The translations under genes and the position numbers were made by a program. From Bradyrhizobium sp. ARR65 (GTDB taxonomy: Bacteria > Pseudomonadota > Alphaproteobacteria > Rhizobiales > Xanthobacteraceae), in the NCBI RefSeq assembly GCF_000472385.1, contig NZ_AWZU01000062.1, positions 1 to 36,519 on the forward strand: DNA of 36,519 nucleotides, in the 5' to 3' direction. Of this stretch, positions 15,201-22,299 are shown piece after piece; within the stretch, counting starts at the first letter, position 1; each line of letters opens with the position of its first letter. Below the pieces are notes generated by a model. The model was not told where the DNA came from. It did no database searches and saw only the letters and a list, made by a program, of their open reading frames with translations.

Positions 15201-16055
15201 AAGGGGGACGAGATGCCCCCGATCGACGCGCTCAGCCTGTTCTACGAGTTTCGCGAGTTGACGCCGATCGGCCGCCGCGGTGACGAAATGATCCGCCGGC
15301 TCTCCGACCGGCTGGTCGCGGTCGATCTTCTGGATCAGGCCGCGGAACTCCTGCAATACCAGATCGACAAGCGCCTTGAAGGCGCGGCGCGCGCGCAGGT
15401 CGCGGCAAAGCTCGCCATGGTCTATCTCACCAACCGCAAGCCGGACAGGGCGCTCACCGCGCTCAACGCGACCCGTATCGCCGATCTCAATGGCGAGCTG
15501 CGCGCCCAGCGGCTGCTCCTGGAGGCGCGGGCGCAGAGCGACATCGGTCGCCACGACCTCGCGCTCGACATCATCTCCAATATCGGCGGTCGCGAAGCGA
15601 TCCGCCTGCGCTCCGACATCTATTGGGCCGCACGGCGCTGGCGCGAGGCCTCCGAGCAGATCGAGCTCTATTACGGCGACCGCTGGCGCGACTTCAAACC
15701 GCTGAACCCGGCGGAGAAGGCGGACGTCATCCGCGCCGTGGTCGGCTATGCGCTGGCCGAGGATGCGATCGGCCTGGCTCGCTTTCGCGAGAAATACGCG
15801 CCGCTGATGAGCGGCGAAGCGGACAAGGTCGCCTTCGACATCGCCAGCAAGCCGGCCGCCTCCAACAGCGGCGAATTCACCGAGATCGCCAAGATGGCGG
15901 CGAGCGTCGACACGCTCGACGGCTTCCTGCGCGAAATGAAGAATCGCTTCCCCGACGCCACCGCCTGGACGCCGCAAAGCCAGAAAGCCGATCCCGCGCC
16001 GACCGGCTCGTTGCCGCAGATCGTGGGCGTGAAGCGGGCGGACGCGTCAAAATAG
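12252..16055 (+). CDS. giant TPR protein of the flagellar cluster, exported
   Basis: I start at ATG 12252 (1267 residues). GTG 12246 is the alternative. An N-terminal signal (VAVLCAGMLLLGLTYPAAAQ) implies export. After it come AMIN-like beta regions (ATFAAADGYARLVFKFAEDV, VRVFVFEM-like strands) and an Ala/Pro/Lys-rich linker at about residues 310-450. A second beta region follows (DGLRLTFSFAKATPAASFRR and LTISSVDVSAERAATAVRPI). The C-terminal half is helical with TPR-like pairs (LDLARFYMARGLYAEAAGEA, WRGLAYAKQGKWADAREKLK, LAKLYSDAARYSDSLGAARM). It lies between motE and fliP in a locus otherwise devoted to the flagellum, so a periplasmic scaffold or assembly role is inferred. I know no characterised homologue. 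Confidence 0.85.
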   Translation: MARTAVAGFWSLTRAGARSALRWLGIDVGGVAVLCAGMLLLGLTYPAAAQSDPIRGEATFAAADGYARLVFKFAEDVGTEVTTAGNIVVIRFERPVDIPVEKIAEAVPDYVSMARRDPDGTAIRLSLSRKVTLNTMTAGERVFVDFLPDGWNGPPPSLPLEVVKELAERARVAERALRMQRTAAETKKRPPIRVRALVQPTFVRFVFEMPEGVGASSVLNDQKLTLSFSSVLSFDLADAKLAAPPNIASITQRTEGDSTQIEIALIGDVDVHSFREDKNYNLDVAFQQADKPKAQLSVTGLRTPPDWQVPAASQPATPAAAETAPKPQAGEAAPAKAGPVAAPASAETKGEAVAPKSDIRAEIKPEPKSDQAGALPRIEGKSEPVAKPQATPASKSEAAPAAAIAAEKPVEPAAAARNMTETANAPSPPAAIINPTVADVAPKAAPAAPSPENAVPAKLDAIRDSDGLRLTFSFAKATPAASFRRGDTVWLVFDSRQPIDIEPIRTKGGAIVGDVSRMALDKGQAIRIRLNRPQMHTLSTDDFASGSKWTLTFADKVLAPPQPLMVMRNITDPAHANIAVPFADPGEMHRITDPDAGDTLLVVTGLAPTRGLIKRQDFVDLTLLDTAQGVVVRPNSDSVVVEVAPDKVIVGKPGGLTISSVDVSAERAATAVRPIFDISEWHKNQDGDFLPRQDALIAAAGTAEPEQRAQARLDLARFYMARGLYAEAAGEAAFALADPTPRMDESVARMVHAIASILINRPNTALKDLANPSVGNNYDSQLWRGLAYAKQGKWADAREKLKNVEFAIASLPVELQRLVTMDAMRACLEVRDFAGAARRRAELEVVGVPLEIKPMVMVLYGRLAEALGQERDALDDYGFAIASSDRAAAAEAMLRQVALLQKRDEINQADVLKQLETLSVTWRGDSIEVQTLAKLAKLYSDAARYSDSLGAARMATRLDPNSEASRQAQDGAQALFSDIFLTAKGDEMPPIDALSLFYEFRELTPIGRRGDEMIRRLSDRLVAVDLLDQAAELLQYQIDKRLEGAARAQVAAKLAMVYLTNRKPDRALTALNATRIADLNGELRAQRLLLEARAQSDIGRHDLALDIISNIGGREAIRLRSDIYWAARRWREASEQIELYYGDRWRDFKPLNPAEKADVIRAVVGYALAEDAIGLARFREKYAPLMSGEADKVAFDIASKPAASNSGEFTEIAKMAASVDTLDGFLREMKNRFPDATAWTPQSQKADPAPTGSLPQIVGVKRADASK

Positions 16056-16106
16056 GCCGCATCCTCTCGACAGCTGCGCATGAAGGCGGCAAGTTGAGTT
16101 CCGACC

Positions 16107-16361
16107 ATGCCGGAAGCCACTATTATGAGCAAGCCAGCCAAGACCGAGGCCGAACTTATCGCCATGGCCAGGGCGGAATTGAAGGTTCATGCCGATTGCC
16201 CCGATGGGATGACGATCACCGTTATCAGGAGCGATGATACCTGGGAGTTTCGTGCCTCAGCCGATGAGGCCACCGCGGCAAAACCAGGCTATCCCGAATG
16301 CGTGGCGATGCTGGTGCAGATCGGGGACCACTTGAGCAAGCAGTATGATTTTAAAGAGTAG
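16107..16361 (+). CDS. small conserved-type hypothetical protein (84 aa)
   Basis: ATG 16107 gives 84 residues. ATG 16125 (MSKPAKTEAEL) would give 78. The sequence has AELIAMARAELKVHADCPDG, MTITVIRSDDTWEFRASADE and CVAMLVQIGDHLSKQYDF, which is balanced, soluble and protein-like with GC-rich third positions. I believe similar small proteins occur in other Bradyrhizobium, but I know no function. It follows the TPR gene by 51 bases and precedes a palindromic repeat. It converges on fliP. Confidence 0.65.
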   Translation: MPEATIMSKPAKTEAELIAMARAELKVHADCPDGMTITVIRSDDTWEFRASADEATAAKPGYPECVAMLVQIGDHLSKQYDFKE

Positions 16362-16383
16362 GGTCGTGCTTTGCGGCCTCGCC

Positions 16384-16530
16384 GTCATTGCGAGCGAAGC
16401 GAAGCAATCCAGAATTTCTCCGCGGATGCAGTCTGGATTGCTTCCGCTACGCGCAAAGGCGCTTCGGCGGGACTTCACGCCTCGCCAGAGCTCGCGCAGC
16501 GAGTCGTCGCTTGCGCTCCTCGCAATGACG
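16384..16530. repeat. dispersed palindromic repeat, copy 1
   Basis: The element runs from GTCATTGCGAGCGAAGCGAA to GCTCCTCGCAATGACG. It is flanked by ends that are reverse complements and contains an inner pair around CAATCCAGA and TCTGGATTG. A second, clearly related copy lies at 27682-27840 with the same internal blocks (GGCGGGACTTCACGCCTCGC, AGCTCGCGCAGCGAG). It fills the gap between the convergent small ORF and fliP. Confidence 0.85.
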
Positions 16531-16542
16531 AGGAGAGAGCGC

Positions 16543-17298
16543 TCACCCGCCCCCGTAACTCTGCACCAGGCTTCCCGCAACGAGCGACCAGCCGTCGACC
16601 AGCACGAAGAAGATCAGCTTGAAGGGGAGCGACACCACCGCCGGCGGGAGCATCATCATGCCCATCGACATCAGCACCGACGCCACGACGAGGTCGATGA
16701 TCAGGAAGGGCAGGAACAGCAGGAAGCCGATCTCGAAGGCGCGTTTCAGCTCGGAGATCATGAAGGCCGGCACCAGGATGCGCAGCGACATCTCTTCGGG
16801 CGTTGGCGGCGCCGGCTCGCCGGAGAGATCCATGAACAGGCGTAGATCCTTTTCGCGCACGTTCTTCTGCATGAAGGCGCGCAGCGGCACCGAGGCGCGC
16901 TGCAACGCCTCTTCCACGGTGATCTCGTTGGCGACCAGGGGGCGGATGCCGTCGTCGTAGGATTTTTGCAGCACCGGTCCCATCACGAAGGCGGTGAGAA
17001 ACATCGCCAGCGCAATGATGACGGAGTTTGGTGGCGCGGTTGCCGTCCCCATCGCGGTACGCAGCAGTGACAGCACCACCACGATGCGGGTGAACGACGT
17101 CATCATGATCAGGATCGACGGCGCGATCGAGAGCACCGTCAACAGCGCGATCAACTGGATGGCGCGCTCGGTGACGCCGCCATTGCCCGGGCCAAGATTG
17201 ATGCTGACGTCCTGGGCAAACGCAGCCGTGGCCAGCGAACCGGCGGCGATCAGGACAGTAAGGAATAAAACTCTACGCGGGAAGCTTGGGAACCTCAC
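16543..17298 (-). CDS. fliP: flagellar export gate protein FliP
   Basis: The 251-residue inner-membrane protein has a cleavable signal peptide (LFLTVLIAAGSLATAAFA), as FliP does. Core motifs are RAIQLIALLTVLSIAPSILI, MMTSFTRIVVVLSLLRTAMG, PPNSVIIALAMFLTAFVMGP, ISELKRAFEIGFLLFLPFLI and VLMSMGMMMLPPAVVSLPFK. FliP5-FliQ4-FliR1 forms the export channel. Its start overlaps the fliO stop by 4 bases on the - strand, separate from fliQ and fliR, which lie on the + strand about 3 kb away. Confidence 0.97.
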   Translation of the reverse strand: MRFPSFPRRVLFLTVLIAAGSLATAAFAQDVSINLGPGNGGVTERAIQLIALLTVLSIAPSILIMMTSFTRIVVVLSLLRTAMGTATAPPNSVIIALAMFLTAFVMGPVLQKSYDDGIRPLVANEITVEEALQRASVPLRAFMQKNVREKDLRLFMDLSGEPAPPTPEEMSLRILVPAFMISELKRAFEIGFLLFLPFLIIDLVVASVLMSMGMMMLPPAVVSLPFKLIFFVLVDGWSLVAGSLVQSYGGG

Positions 17299-18278
17299 GA
17301 AGACGACTTCGGACGGCCCAGCAATGATGCCATCTCGTCTTCGAGGTTCTCAAAACTGGTCTTGGGCGAGGGGGCAGGCGACGGCGGGGCCGGTGGCTCG
17401 CCGTTGCGCGGCGCACCGCGCGGCGCGGGCTCGGGCGCCACGGGAGGCGCGGTGTCGGCGCCAGGTGCGCTGCTCGCAGGCCGACGCAGGGCCGCCTCCA
17501 GGCGCTGTGCCATTTCGGCGAGGTTCTGGTCGGCATTCTGCGGGGGCGGTGGGGCCGGCGGCGGAGGTGGTGGCGGGGCCGCGGCGCGCTCGGGCGCGCG
17601 AACAGGCGGCATTTTCGGCGGTTCGGCCTGGCGGGCCGGGCGCGGTATCAATGGTTCGCTGCGCGAGGGCATGCGCGGGATCACCGGCTCAGCTCGCGGC
17701 TCAGCCCTCGGTTCGGCGCGCGACTCAGGCCTCAGCTCCGGCCGCACCTCGGCCCGTCCGCCCAGAGGCTCGGGGGCGAAGCCGGTCAGCGGCTCGGGGC
17801 GGCGCTCGGGCGCCACCGGCGCGGGACGGCGCAGTTCCTCGGCGAAGGAGGGGCGCACCGGGCGCGGCGGTTCCGGCATCTGCGGCTCCGCAGGCTCAAA
17901 GCCTTCCGCGCGCGCGGGCTCGCCTTCATTCCAGGCGGCATCCGGCAGCGGCGCGATTCGCGGCGGTTCGGGAGCGATCATGCCCGGCCGCTGCGGCAAC
18001 TGATCACGCGCCGGGCTTGCGCGCACGATGTTGGATTCCACGACGATATCGCTCGGGCCGCCGATCATCAGGAGATGCTCGATATTGTCGCGCCGGACCA
18101 GCACCAGACGCCGGCGCCCATCCACGGCGGCGGCGTCGATCACGGCCAGCCGCGGCATGCGGCCGCGATTCGGATTGGCACCCAGACGATTGCTGGCGAA
18201 TCGACGCACCAGCCAGGCGGCAAGACCGATCAGGACCAGAACCGCCACGAATGCGAAGAAAAAGGTGAGTGCCTGCAT
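17295..18278 (-). CDS. fliO: flagellar biosynthesis protein FliO
   Basis: The 327-residue protein has an N-terminal membrane helix (LTFFFAFVAVLVLIGLAAWL, then VRRF). The compact FliO domain follows (RGRMPRLAVIDAAAVDGRRR, LVLVRRDNIEHLLMIGGPSD, IVVESNI), ending at about residue 85. The remaining 240 residues are a low-complexity Pro/Arg/Glu/Ala tail, far beyond the enterobacterial length. FliO helps assemble the FliP ring. It is coupled to fliP by a 4-base overlap. The tail is unusual, but proline-rich tails occur in alphaproteobacterial FliO proteins. Confidence 0.9.
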   Translation of the reverse strand: MQALTFFFAFVAVLVLIGLAAWLVRRFASNRLGANPNRGRMPRLAVIDAAAVDGRRRLVLVRRDNIEHLLMIGGPSDIVVESNIVRASPARDQLPQRPGMIAPEPPRIAPLPDAAWNEGEPARAEGFEPAEPQMPEPPRPVRPSFAEELRRPAPVAPERRPEPLTGFAPEPLGGRAEVRPELRPESRAEPRAEPRAEPVIPRMPSRSEPLIPRPARQAEPPKMPPVRAPERAAAPPPPPPPAPPPPQNADQNLAEMAQRLEAALRRPASSAPGADTAPPVAPEPAPRGAPRNGEPPAPPSPAPSPKTSFENLEDEMASLLGRPKSSS

Positions 18279-18558
18279 TACTCAGTCCCCGGCAGATCGC
18301 GCTTTCATCAAGCTCTTCGTACGCAACGCAGTCAAAGCGGCGAACGACGCCTGAGATCGAACCCGTTAATCCCTTACGGCAAAAGCTGCCGCCCCAAAAG
18401 CCTTAATATCCCATGAATCGGTCGGACCAAACGACTTCTTGGGATGCGGATTGAAGCGTGCTGGTGCGCTTAATGCAGCACAGCGGGGCAAAATGCACCC
18501 GAATTCGTCGGCCGCAAGACCCGGACTGGGAACTTTCTGCCCAGGTGGCCCGCGCATT

Positions 18559-18575
18559 TTAACCAGCCGTTAACC
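18559..18575 (+). promoter_or_regulatory. CtrA box upstream of flgB
   Basis: TTAA-CCAGCCG-TTAACC is an exact full CtrA site (TTAA-N7-TTAACC), 61 bases before the flgB ATG in the 358-base gap between divergent fliO and flgB. CtrA is the cell-cycle response regulator fed by CckA, whose gene lies at the end of this same + strand run. This strongly suggests cell-cycle control of the flgB operon. Confidence 0.75.
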
Positions 18576-18636
18576 ATGCGCGCGGCAAATTCTTCCCACC
18601 TGCTGGACGACCCCGCAGGCGAAGCGGAGCGGCACG

Positions 18637-19044
18637 ATGTCCATCAGTGATCTTCCGACCCTGTTGGTGCTGCGCACCAAGATGCAGTGGCATCAGGAGC
18701 GGCAGCGGATCCTTTCGGAAAACGTCGCCAATTCCGATACGCCGGCCTTCAAGCCGCGTGACCTGATCGAACCCAAATTCGACGAGGCCGGCTCGACCGT
18801 AGGCTCGATGGGCCAGCTTCCGCTGACGCTGACGAGCACCACCCATATCGCTCCCGCCGATGGCGGGACGACGAGCTTTGACCAGAACCGCAACGCTGGT
18901 TTTGAGACGCGGCCCGCCGGCAACTCGGTGAGCCTCGAGGAGGAGATGATGAAAGTCTCCTCCAATCAGATGGACTACGCGGCCGTGACCCAGCTCTACA
19001 GCAAGAGCCTGCAGCTCCTGAAAATCGCGATCGGCAAGAGCTAG
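18637..19044 (+). CDS. flgB: flagellar proximal rod protein FlgB
   Basis: The 135-residue protein has FlgB length and motifs: VLRTKMQWHQERQRILSENV followed by ANSDTPAFKPRDL near the N-terminus, and EEEMMKVSSNQMDYAAVTQL near the C-terminus. It forms part of the proximal rod. It is the first gene of the flgB-flgC-fliE-fliQ-fliR-flhB run, with the CtrA box upstream and flgC 34 bases downstream. Confidence 0.96.
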   Translation: MSISDLPTLLVLRTKMQWHQERQRILSENVANSDTPAFKPRDLIEPKFDEAGSTVGSMGQLPLTLTSTTHIAPADGGTTSFDQNRNAGFETRPAGNSVSLEEEMMKVSSNQMDYAAVTQLYSKSLQLLKIAIGKS

Positions 19045-19078
19045 TCGGTAGAGCTAACGGCGAACAAGGAAGGCGATC

Positions 19079-19504
19079 ATGGCCGACAACGGAAGCGACT
19101 TCACCCGCTCGATGGGCATTGCCACGTCGGGGCTGCGGGCCCAGTCCGGGCGCATGCGTGTGATTTCGGAAAATATCGCCAACGCCGATTCGACGGCGCC
19201 CACGGCCGGCGGCGATCCCTATCGCCGCAAGGTGCCGACCTTTTCCTCCGCGCTTGACCGCACGCTCGATGCCCACGTGGTGGCCCTTGGTCAGATCAAG
19301 CCGGACCAGTCCGCGTTTCGCGTCAAGTATGAGCCGAGTAATCCGGCGGCCGATGCCTCCGGTAATGTCAAGTATCCCAACGTCAATCCGCTGATCGAAA
19401 TGACCGACCTGCGCGACGCGCAGCGGTCATATGAAGCGAACCTGAACGTCATCACCGCCACACGTCGGATGATCCAGCGCACGCTCGACATCCTGAAGGC
19501 TTAA
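19079..19504 (+). CDS. flgC: flagellar proximal rod protein FlgC
   Basis: The 141-residue protein shows the rod signatures MGIATSGLRAQSGRMRVISE followed by NIANADST, and VKYPNVNPLIEMTDLRDAQR followed by SYEANLNVITATRRMIQRTL. It stacks with FlgB and FlgF in the proximal rod. An AAGGAA-type ribosome-binding site precedes the ATG, and fliE follows after 17 bases. Confidence 0.97.
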   Translation: MADNGSDFTRSMGIATSGLRAQSGRMRVISENIANADSTAPTAGGDPYRRKVPTFSSALDRTLDAHVVALGQIKPDQSAFRVKYEPSNPAADASGNVKYPNVNPLIEMTDLRDAQRSYEANLNVITATRRMIQRTLDILKA

Positions 19505-19521
19505 TAAGAAGGAACGAGACA

Positions 19522-19878
19522 ATGGCGTCACCAACTGTTGCTGCGAATGCGTATGCGAATCTAGCCCGCGTCCTCGATACCGGCGGATCCAGTAAGGGAA
19601 ATGCCTACGCCAACGCCCGCATCCTCGACGTCGGCGGGGTGAGCAAGTCCGCCGACGCCGGTCCTTCGTTCAGCGCGGTGCTCAAGGACGCGATCGGTAG
19701 CGTCATGGAGAGCGGCCGCAAGTCCGACGCGCAGACGGTGGCGATGGCCAACGGCAAGGCGAATGTGATGGACGTGGTCACCGCGGTCGCCGAGACCGAC
19801 GTCGCCGTGTCGACCCTGGTGTCGGTGCGCGACAAGGTCATCCAGGCCTATGAAGACATCATGAAGATGACGATCTGA
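19522..19878 (+). CDS. fliE: flagellar hook-basal body protein FliE
   Basis: The 118-residue protein links the MS ring to the rod. The C-terminal two thirds are FliE-like: SFSAVLKDAIGSVMESGRKS, DAQTVAMANGKANVMDVVTA and VSTLVSVRDKVIQAYEDIMK. The N-terminus contains an imperfect internal duplication (NAYANLARVLDTGGSSKG followed by NAYANARILDVGGVSKS), which I do not expect in FliE. A ribosome-binding site (AAGGA) precedes the ATG. A palindromic repeat separates it from fliQ. Confidence 0.93.
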   Translation: MASPTVAANAYANLARVLDTGGSSKGNAYANARILDVGGVSKSADAGPSFSAVLKDAIGSVMESGRKSDAQTVAMANGKANVMDVVTAVAETDVAVSTLVSVRDKVIQAYEDIMKMTI

Positions 19879-19893
19879 GCGATCGAACACTGC

Positions 19894-19972
19894 CATTCCG
19901 GGGCGATGCGAAGCATCGAGCCCGGAATCTCGAGATTCCGGGTTCGCCGCTTCGAGGCGAACCGGAATGACG
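19894..19972. repeat. palindromic repeat inside the flagellar operon (fliE-fliQ gap)
   Basis: CATTCCGGGGCGATGCGAAG and the following CATCGAGCCCGGAATCTCGA, GATTCCGGG, GTTCGCCGCTTCGAGGCGAA and CCGGAATGACG form nested inverted repeats. A related element occurs at 24893-25033. It lies inside what should be a single transcription unit and could form strong RNA hairpins between fliE and fliQ. Confidence 0.75.
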
Positions 19973-20002
19973 GTGCGAATGAGGGCTGGCGAGGGGACGC
20001 AA

Positions 20003-20266
20003 ATGACCGGTGCTGAAACTCTCGACGTGGCGCGCGACGCCATCTGGACCATCGTGATCGTATCGGCGCCGCTCATGCTGGTCGGACTCGTGATCGGCGT
20101 GATCGTCTCGTTGTTTCAGGCGCTCACGCAGATCCAGGAACAGACGCTGGTGTTCGTGCCGAAGATCCTGGCGATCTTCGCCACGCTGCTGCTTGCGCTT
20201 CCCTTCATGGCCGATCACTTGCACAGCCACATGATGCGGATCTCGTCGCGAATCATCGGCGGCTGA
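20003..20266 (+). CDS. fliQ: flagellar export gate protein FliQ
   Basis: I start at ATG 20003 (MTGAETLDVARDAIW, 87 residues, the normal FliQ length) with GAGGGG upstream, rather than the frame extending back to 19967. Two membrane helices are clear (IVIVSAPLMLVGLVIGVIVS and KILAIFATLLLALPFM) with the conserved FQALTQIQEQTLVFVPK between them. It is part of the FliPQR export channel. Confidence 0.96.
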   Translation: MTGAETLDVARDAIWTIVIVSAPLMLVGLVIGVIVSLFQALTQIQEQTLVFVPKILAIFATLLLALPFMADHLHSHMMRISSRIIGG

Positions 20267-20283
20267 TGCAGAATGCGTAAACC

Positions 20284-21054
20284 ATGCGCATCGACATCTC
20301 CTGGCTGCCGGCGCTCGCCGCCGCCTTCATGCTGGTCTTCGCCCGCGTGGGCGCCATGGTGATGCTGCTGCCGGCGCTCGGCGAATCCAACATTCCGATG
20401 CGCGTCAAACTGTCGATCGCGCTGTTGCTGACTTTGATTCTCCTGCCGCTGCACCAGCACTCCTACCACATCGACCTGCAGTCACTGGCGGCGCTGTTGG
20501 TGCTGATGCTGCATGAGATCGTGATCGGGATCGTGCTGGGGGCGACCGCGCGCGTGACGCTGGCGGCGCTGCAGGTCGCGGGCTCCGTGATCGCCCAGCA
20601 GATGGGGCTCGGCTTCGTTTCCTCGGTCGATCCGACGCAAGGCGAGCAGGGACTTCTAATCGGCAATTTTCTCACCATGCTCGGGGTGACGCTGTTGTTT
20701 GCCACCGACACCCATCATCTGGTCATTGCCGCGCTCAACGACAGCTATTCGATCTTCGCGCCGGGGGAGCTCGTGCCGAGCGGCGACGTCGCCTCGCTCG
20801 CCACGCGCGCCTTTGCCGCCGCATTCAAGCTGGGCCTGCAGCTCTCCGCGCCGTTTCTCGTGTTCGGCCTCGTCTTCAATATCGGGCTTGGCGTGCTGGC
20901 GCGGCTGATGCCGCAGATGCAGGTCTATTTCGTCGGCGTGCCGCTGTCGATTCTCGCGGGCTTTCTGATCTTCGCGCTCGTGCTCGCCGCGATGATGGGG
21001 ACTTTTCTCGATAATTTCAGCGGCGTCATGCACGGGATGATGCCGCTGAGGTGA
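20284..21054 (+). CDS. fliR: flagellar export gate protein FliR
   Basis: The 256-residue protein has five to six membrane helices. Motifs are LPALAAAFMLVFARVGAMVM, LPALGESNIPMRVKLSIALL, GFVSSVDPTQGEQGLLIGNF, DTHHLVIAALNDSYSIFAPG and LARLMPQMQVYFVGVPLSIL. It closes the FliPQR export gate and contacts FlhB, whose gene starts 21 bases downstream. It starts 17 bases after fliQ. Confidence 0.96.
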   Translation: MRIDISWLPALAAAFMLVFARVGAMVMLLPALGESNIPMRVKLSIALLLTLILLPLHQHSYHIDLQSLAALLVLMLHEIVIGIVLGATARVTLAALQVAGSVIAQQMGLGFVSSVDPTQGEQGLLIGNFLTMLGVTLLFATDTHHLVIAALNDSYSIFAPGELVPSGDVASLATRAFAAAFKLGLQLSAPFLVFGLVFNIGLGVLARLMPQMQVYFVGVPLSILAGFLIFALVLAAMMGTFLDNFSGVMHGMMPLR

Positions 21055-21075
21055 GTGCGCACTTAAAGGGTTGAG

Positions 21076-22155
21076 ATGGCCGAGGAAGACGACACATCCG
21101 ACAAAACAGAAGACCCCACGCAAAAGCGTCTCAACGAGGCGGTGGAGCGTGGGGATGTCGTCAAGAGCCAGGAGCTCAACACCTGGTTCGTGATCGCCGG
21201 CGCCACGCTCGTGATGTCGAATTTCTCGGGCTGGATCGGCGATAGCATCATGATGCCGCTGCGCAACCTGCTCGCCAAATCCTGGGAGATCCGCACCGAC
21301 GGTCCCGGCCTGCTCGCGCTGGCGAAAAGCCTGGAATTTGCCGTTATCGCCGCGATCGGCGTTCCGCTGCTGTTGCTGGCGCTCGCCGCGATCGCCGGCA
21401 ACATGGTGCAGCATCAGTTGGTGTTTTCCGGCGAGCCGCTGAAGCCGAAGCTGTCCAAGATCTCGCCGGCGTCCGGGCTCAAACGCATCTTCGGCAAGCA
21501 GGCGGCGGTCAATTTCGGCAAGGGCCTGTTCAAGCTGATCGCGCTTGGCACGGTCATGATCATGATCCTGTGGCCCGAGCGGCTGCGCCTGGAGTCCTTC
21601 GTCCGGCTCGACCCGGCGGTACTGCTCGGCATGACGCGGTCGCTGACGCTGCACCTGATGGGCGCGGTGGTGGCGTTCCTCGCCCTGGTCGCGATCGGCG
21701 ATTACCTGTTCCAGTACCGCCAGTGGTTCGAGCGGCTGAAAATGTCGCGCCAGGAAATGAAGGAGGAGTTCAAGCAGTCCGAAGGCGATCCGCATGTGAA
21801 GGGGCGCATCAAGCAGCTCCGCGTCGCGCGTATGAAGAAACGCATGATGGCGGCGGTCCCCAAGGCCTCCGTGATCATCACCAACCCGACCCACTATTCG
21901 GTGGCGCTGCAGTATAACCGCGGCATGTCGGCACCGGTCTGCGTCGCCAAGGGCGTCGATCACCTCGCTTTCAAGATCAGGGAGATCGCAAGAGCCCACG
22001 ACATCCCGATCATCGAGAACGTGCCGCTGGCCCGCGCGCTGTATGCGACCGTCGAGGTGGACGCGGAAATCCCGGTGGAACATTACCACGCCGTTGCCGA
22101 GATCATCGGCTACGTCATGGGGCTGCGGCGGACCCTGTCCGGCCGGCGGGTATGA
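21076..22155 (+). CDS. flhB: flagellar export switch protein FlhB
   Basis: The 359-residue protein starts with the conserved DKTEDPTQKRLNEAVERGDV. It has four membrane helices and the cytoplasmic domain with the autocleavage motif Asn270-Pro-Thr-His273 (VIITNPTHYSVALQYNRGMS). It ends with ARAHDIPIIENVPLARALYA and the hydrophilic tail. Autocleavage between Asn and Pro switches export from rod/hook to filament substrates. It is the last structural gene of the run. The next gene is cckA, 144 bases on. Confidence 0.97.
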   Translation: MAEEDDTSDKTEDPTQKRLNEAVERGDVVKSQELNTWFVIAGATLVMSNFSGWIGDSIMMPLRNLLAKSWEIRTDGPGLLALAKSLEFAVIAAIGVPLLLLALAAIAGNMVQHQLVFSGEPLKPKLSKISPASGLKRIFGKQAAVNFGKGLFKLIALGTVMIMILWPERLRLESFVRLDPAVLLGMTRSLTLHLMGAVVAFLALVAIGDYLFQYRQWFERLKMSRQEMKEEFKQSEGDPHVKGRIKQLRVARMKKRMMAAVPKASVIITNPTHYSVALQYNRGMSAPVCVAKGVDHLAFKIREIARAHDIPIIENVPLARALYATVEVDAEIPVEHYHAVAEIIGYVMGLRRTLSGRRV

Positions 22156-22299
22156 GGCGGCGGGCACGCGGAAAAAGCCGGAAAAACCCCTGATAATGGC
22201 TTGACGGGCTTGCGCGTGCAGGCCCGATTCAGGCACTCCAGGAATCGGCGCGCGGTGTGCGCGTCTTCCTGATTGCTTTAAGGCGCATCGTTGCAAGCC

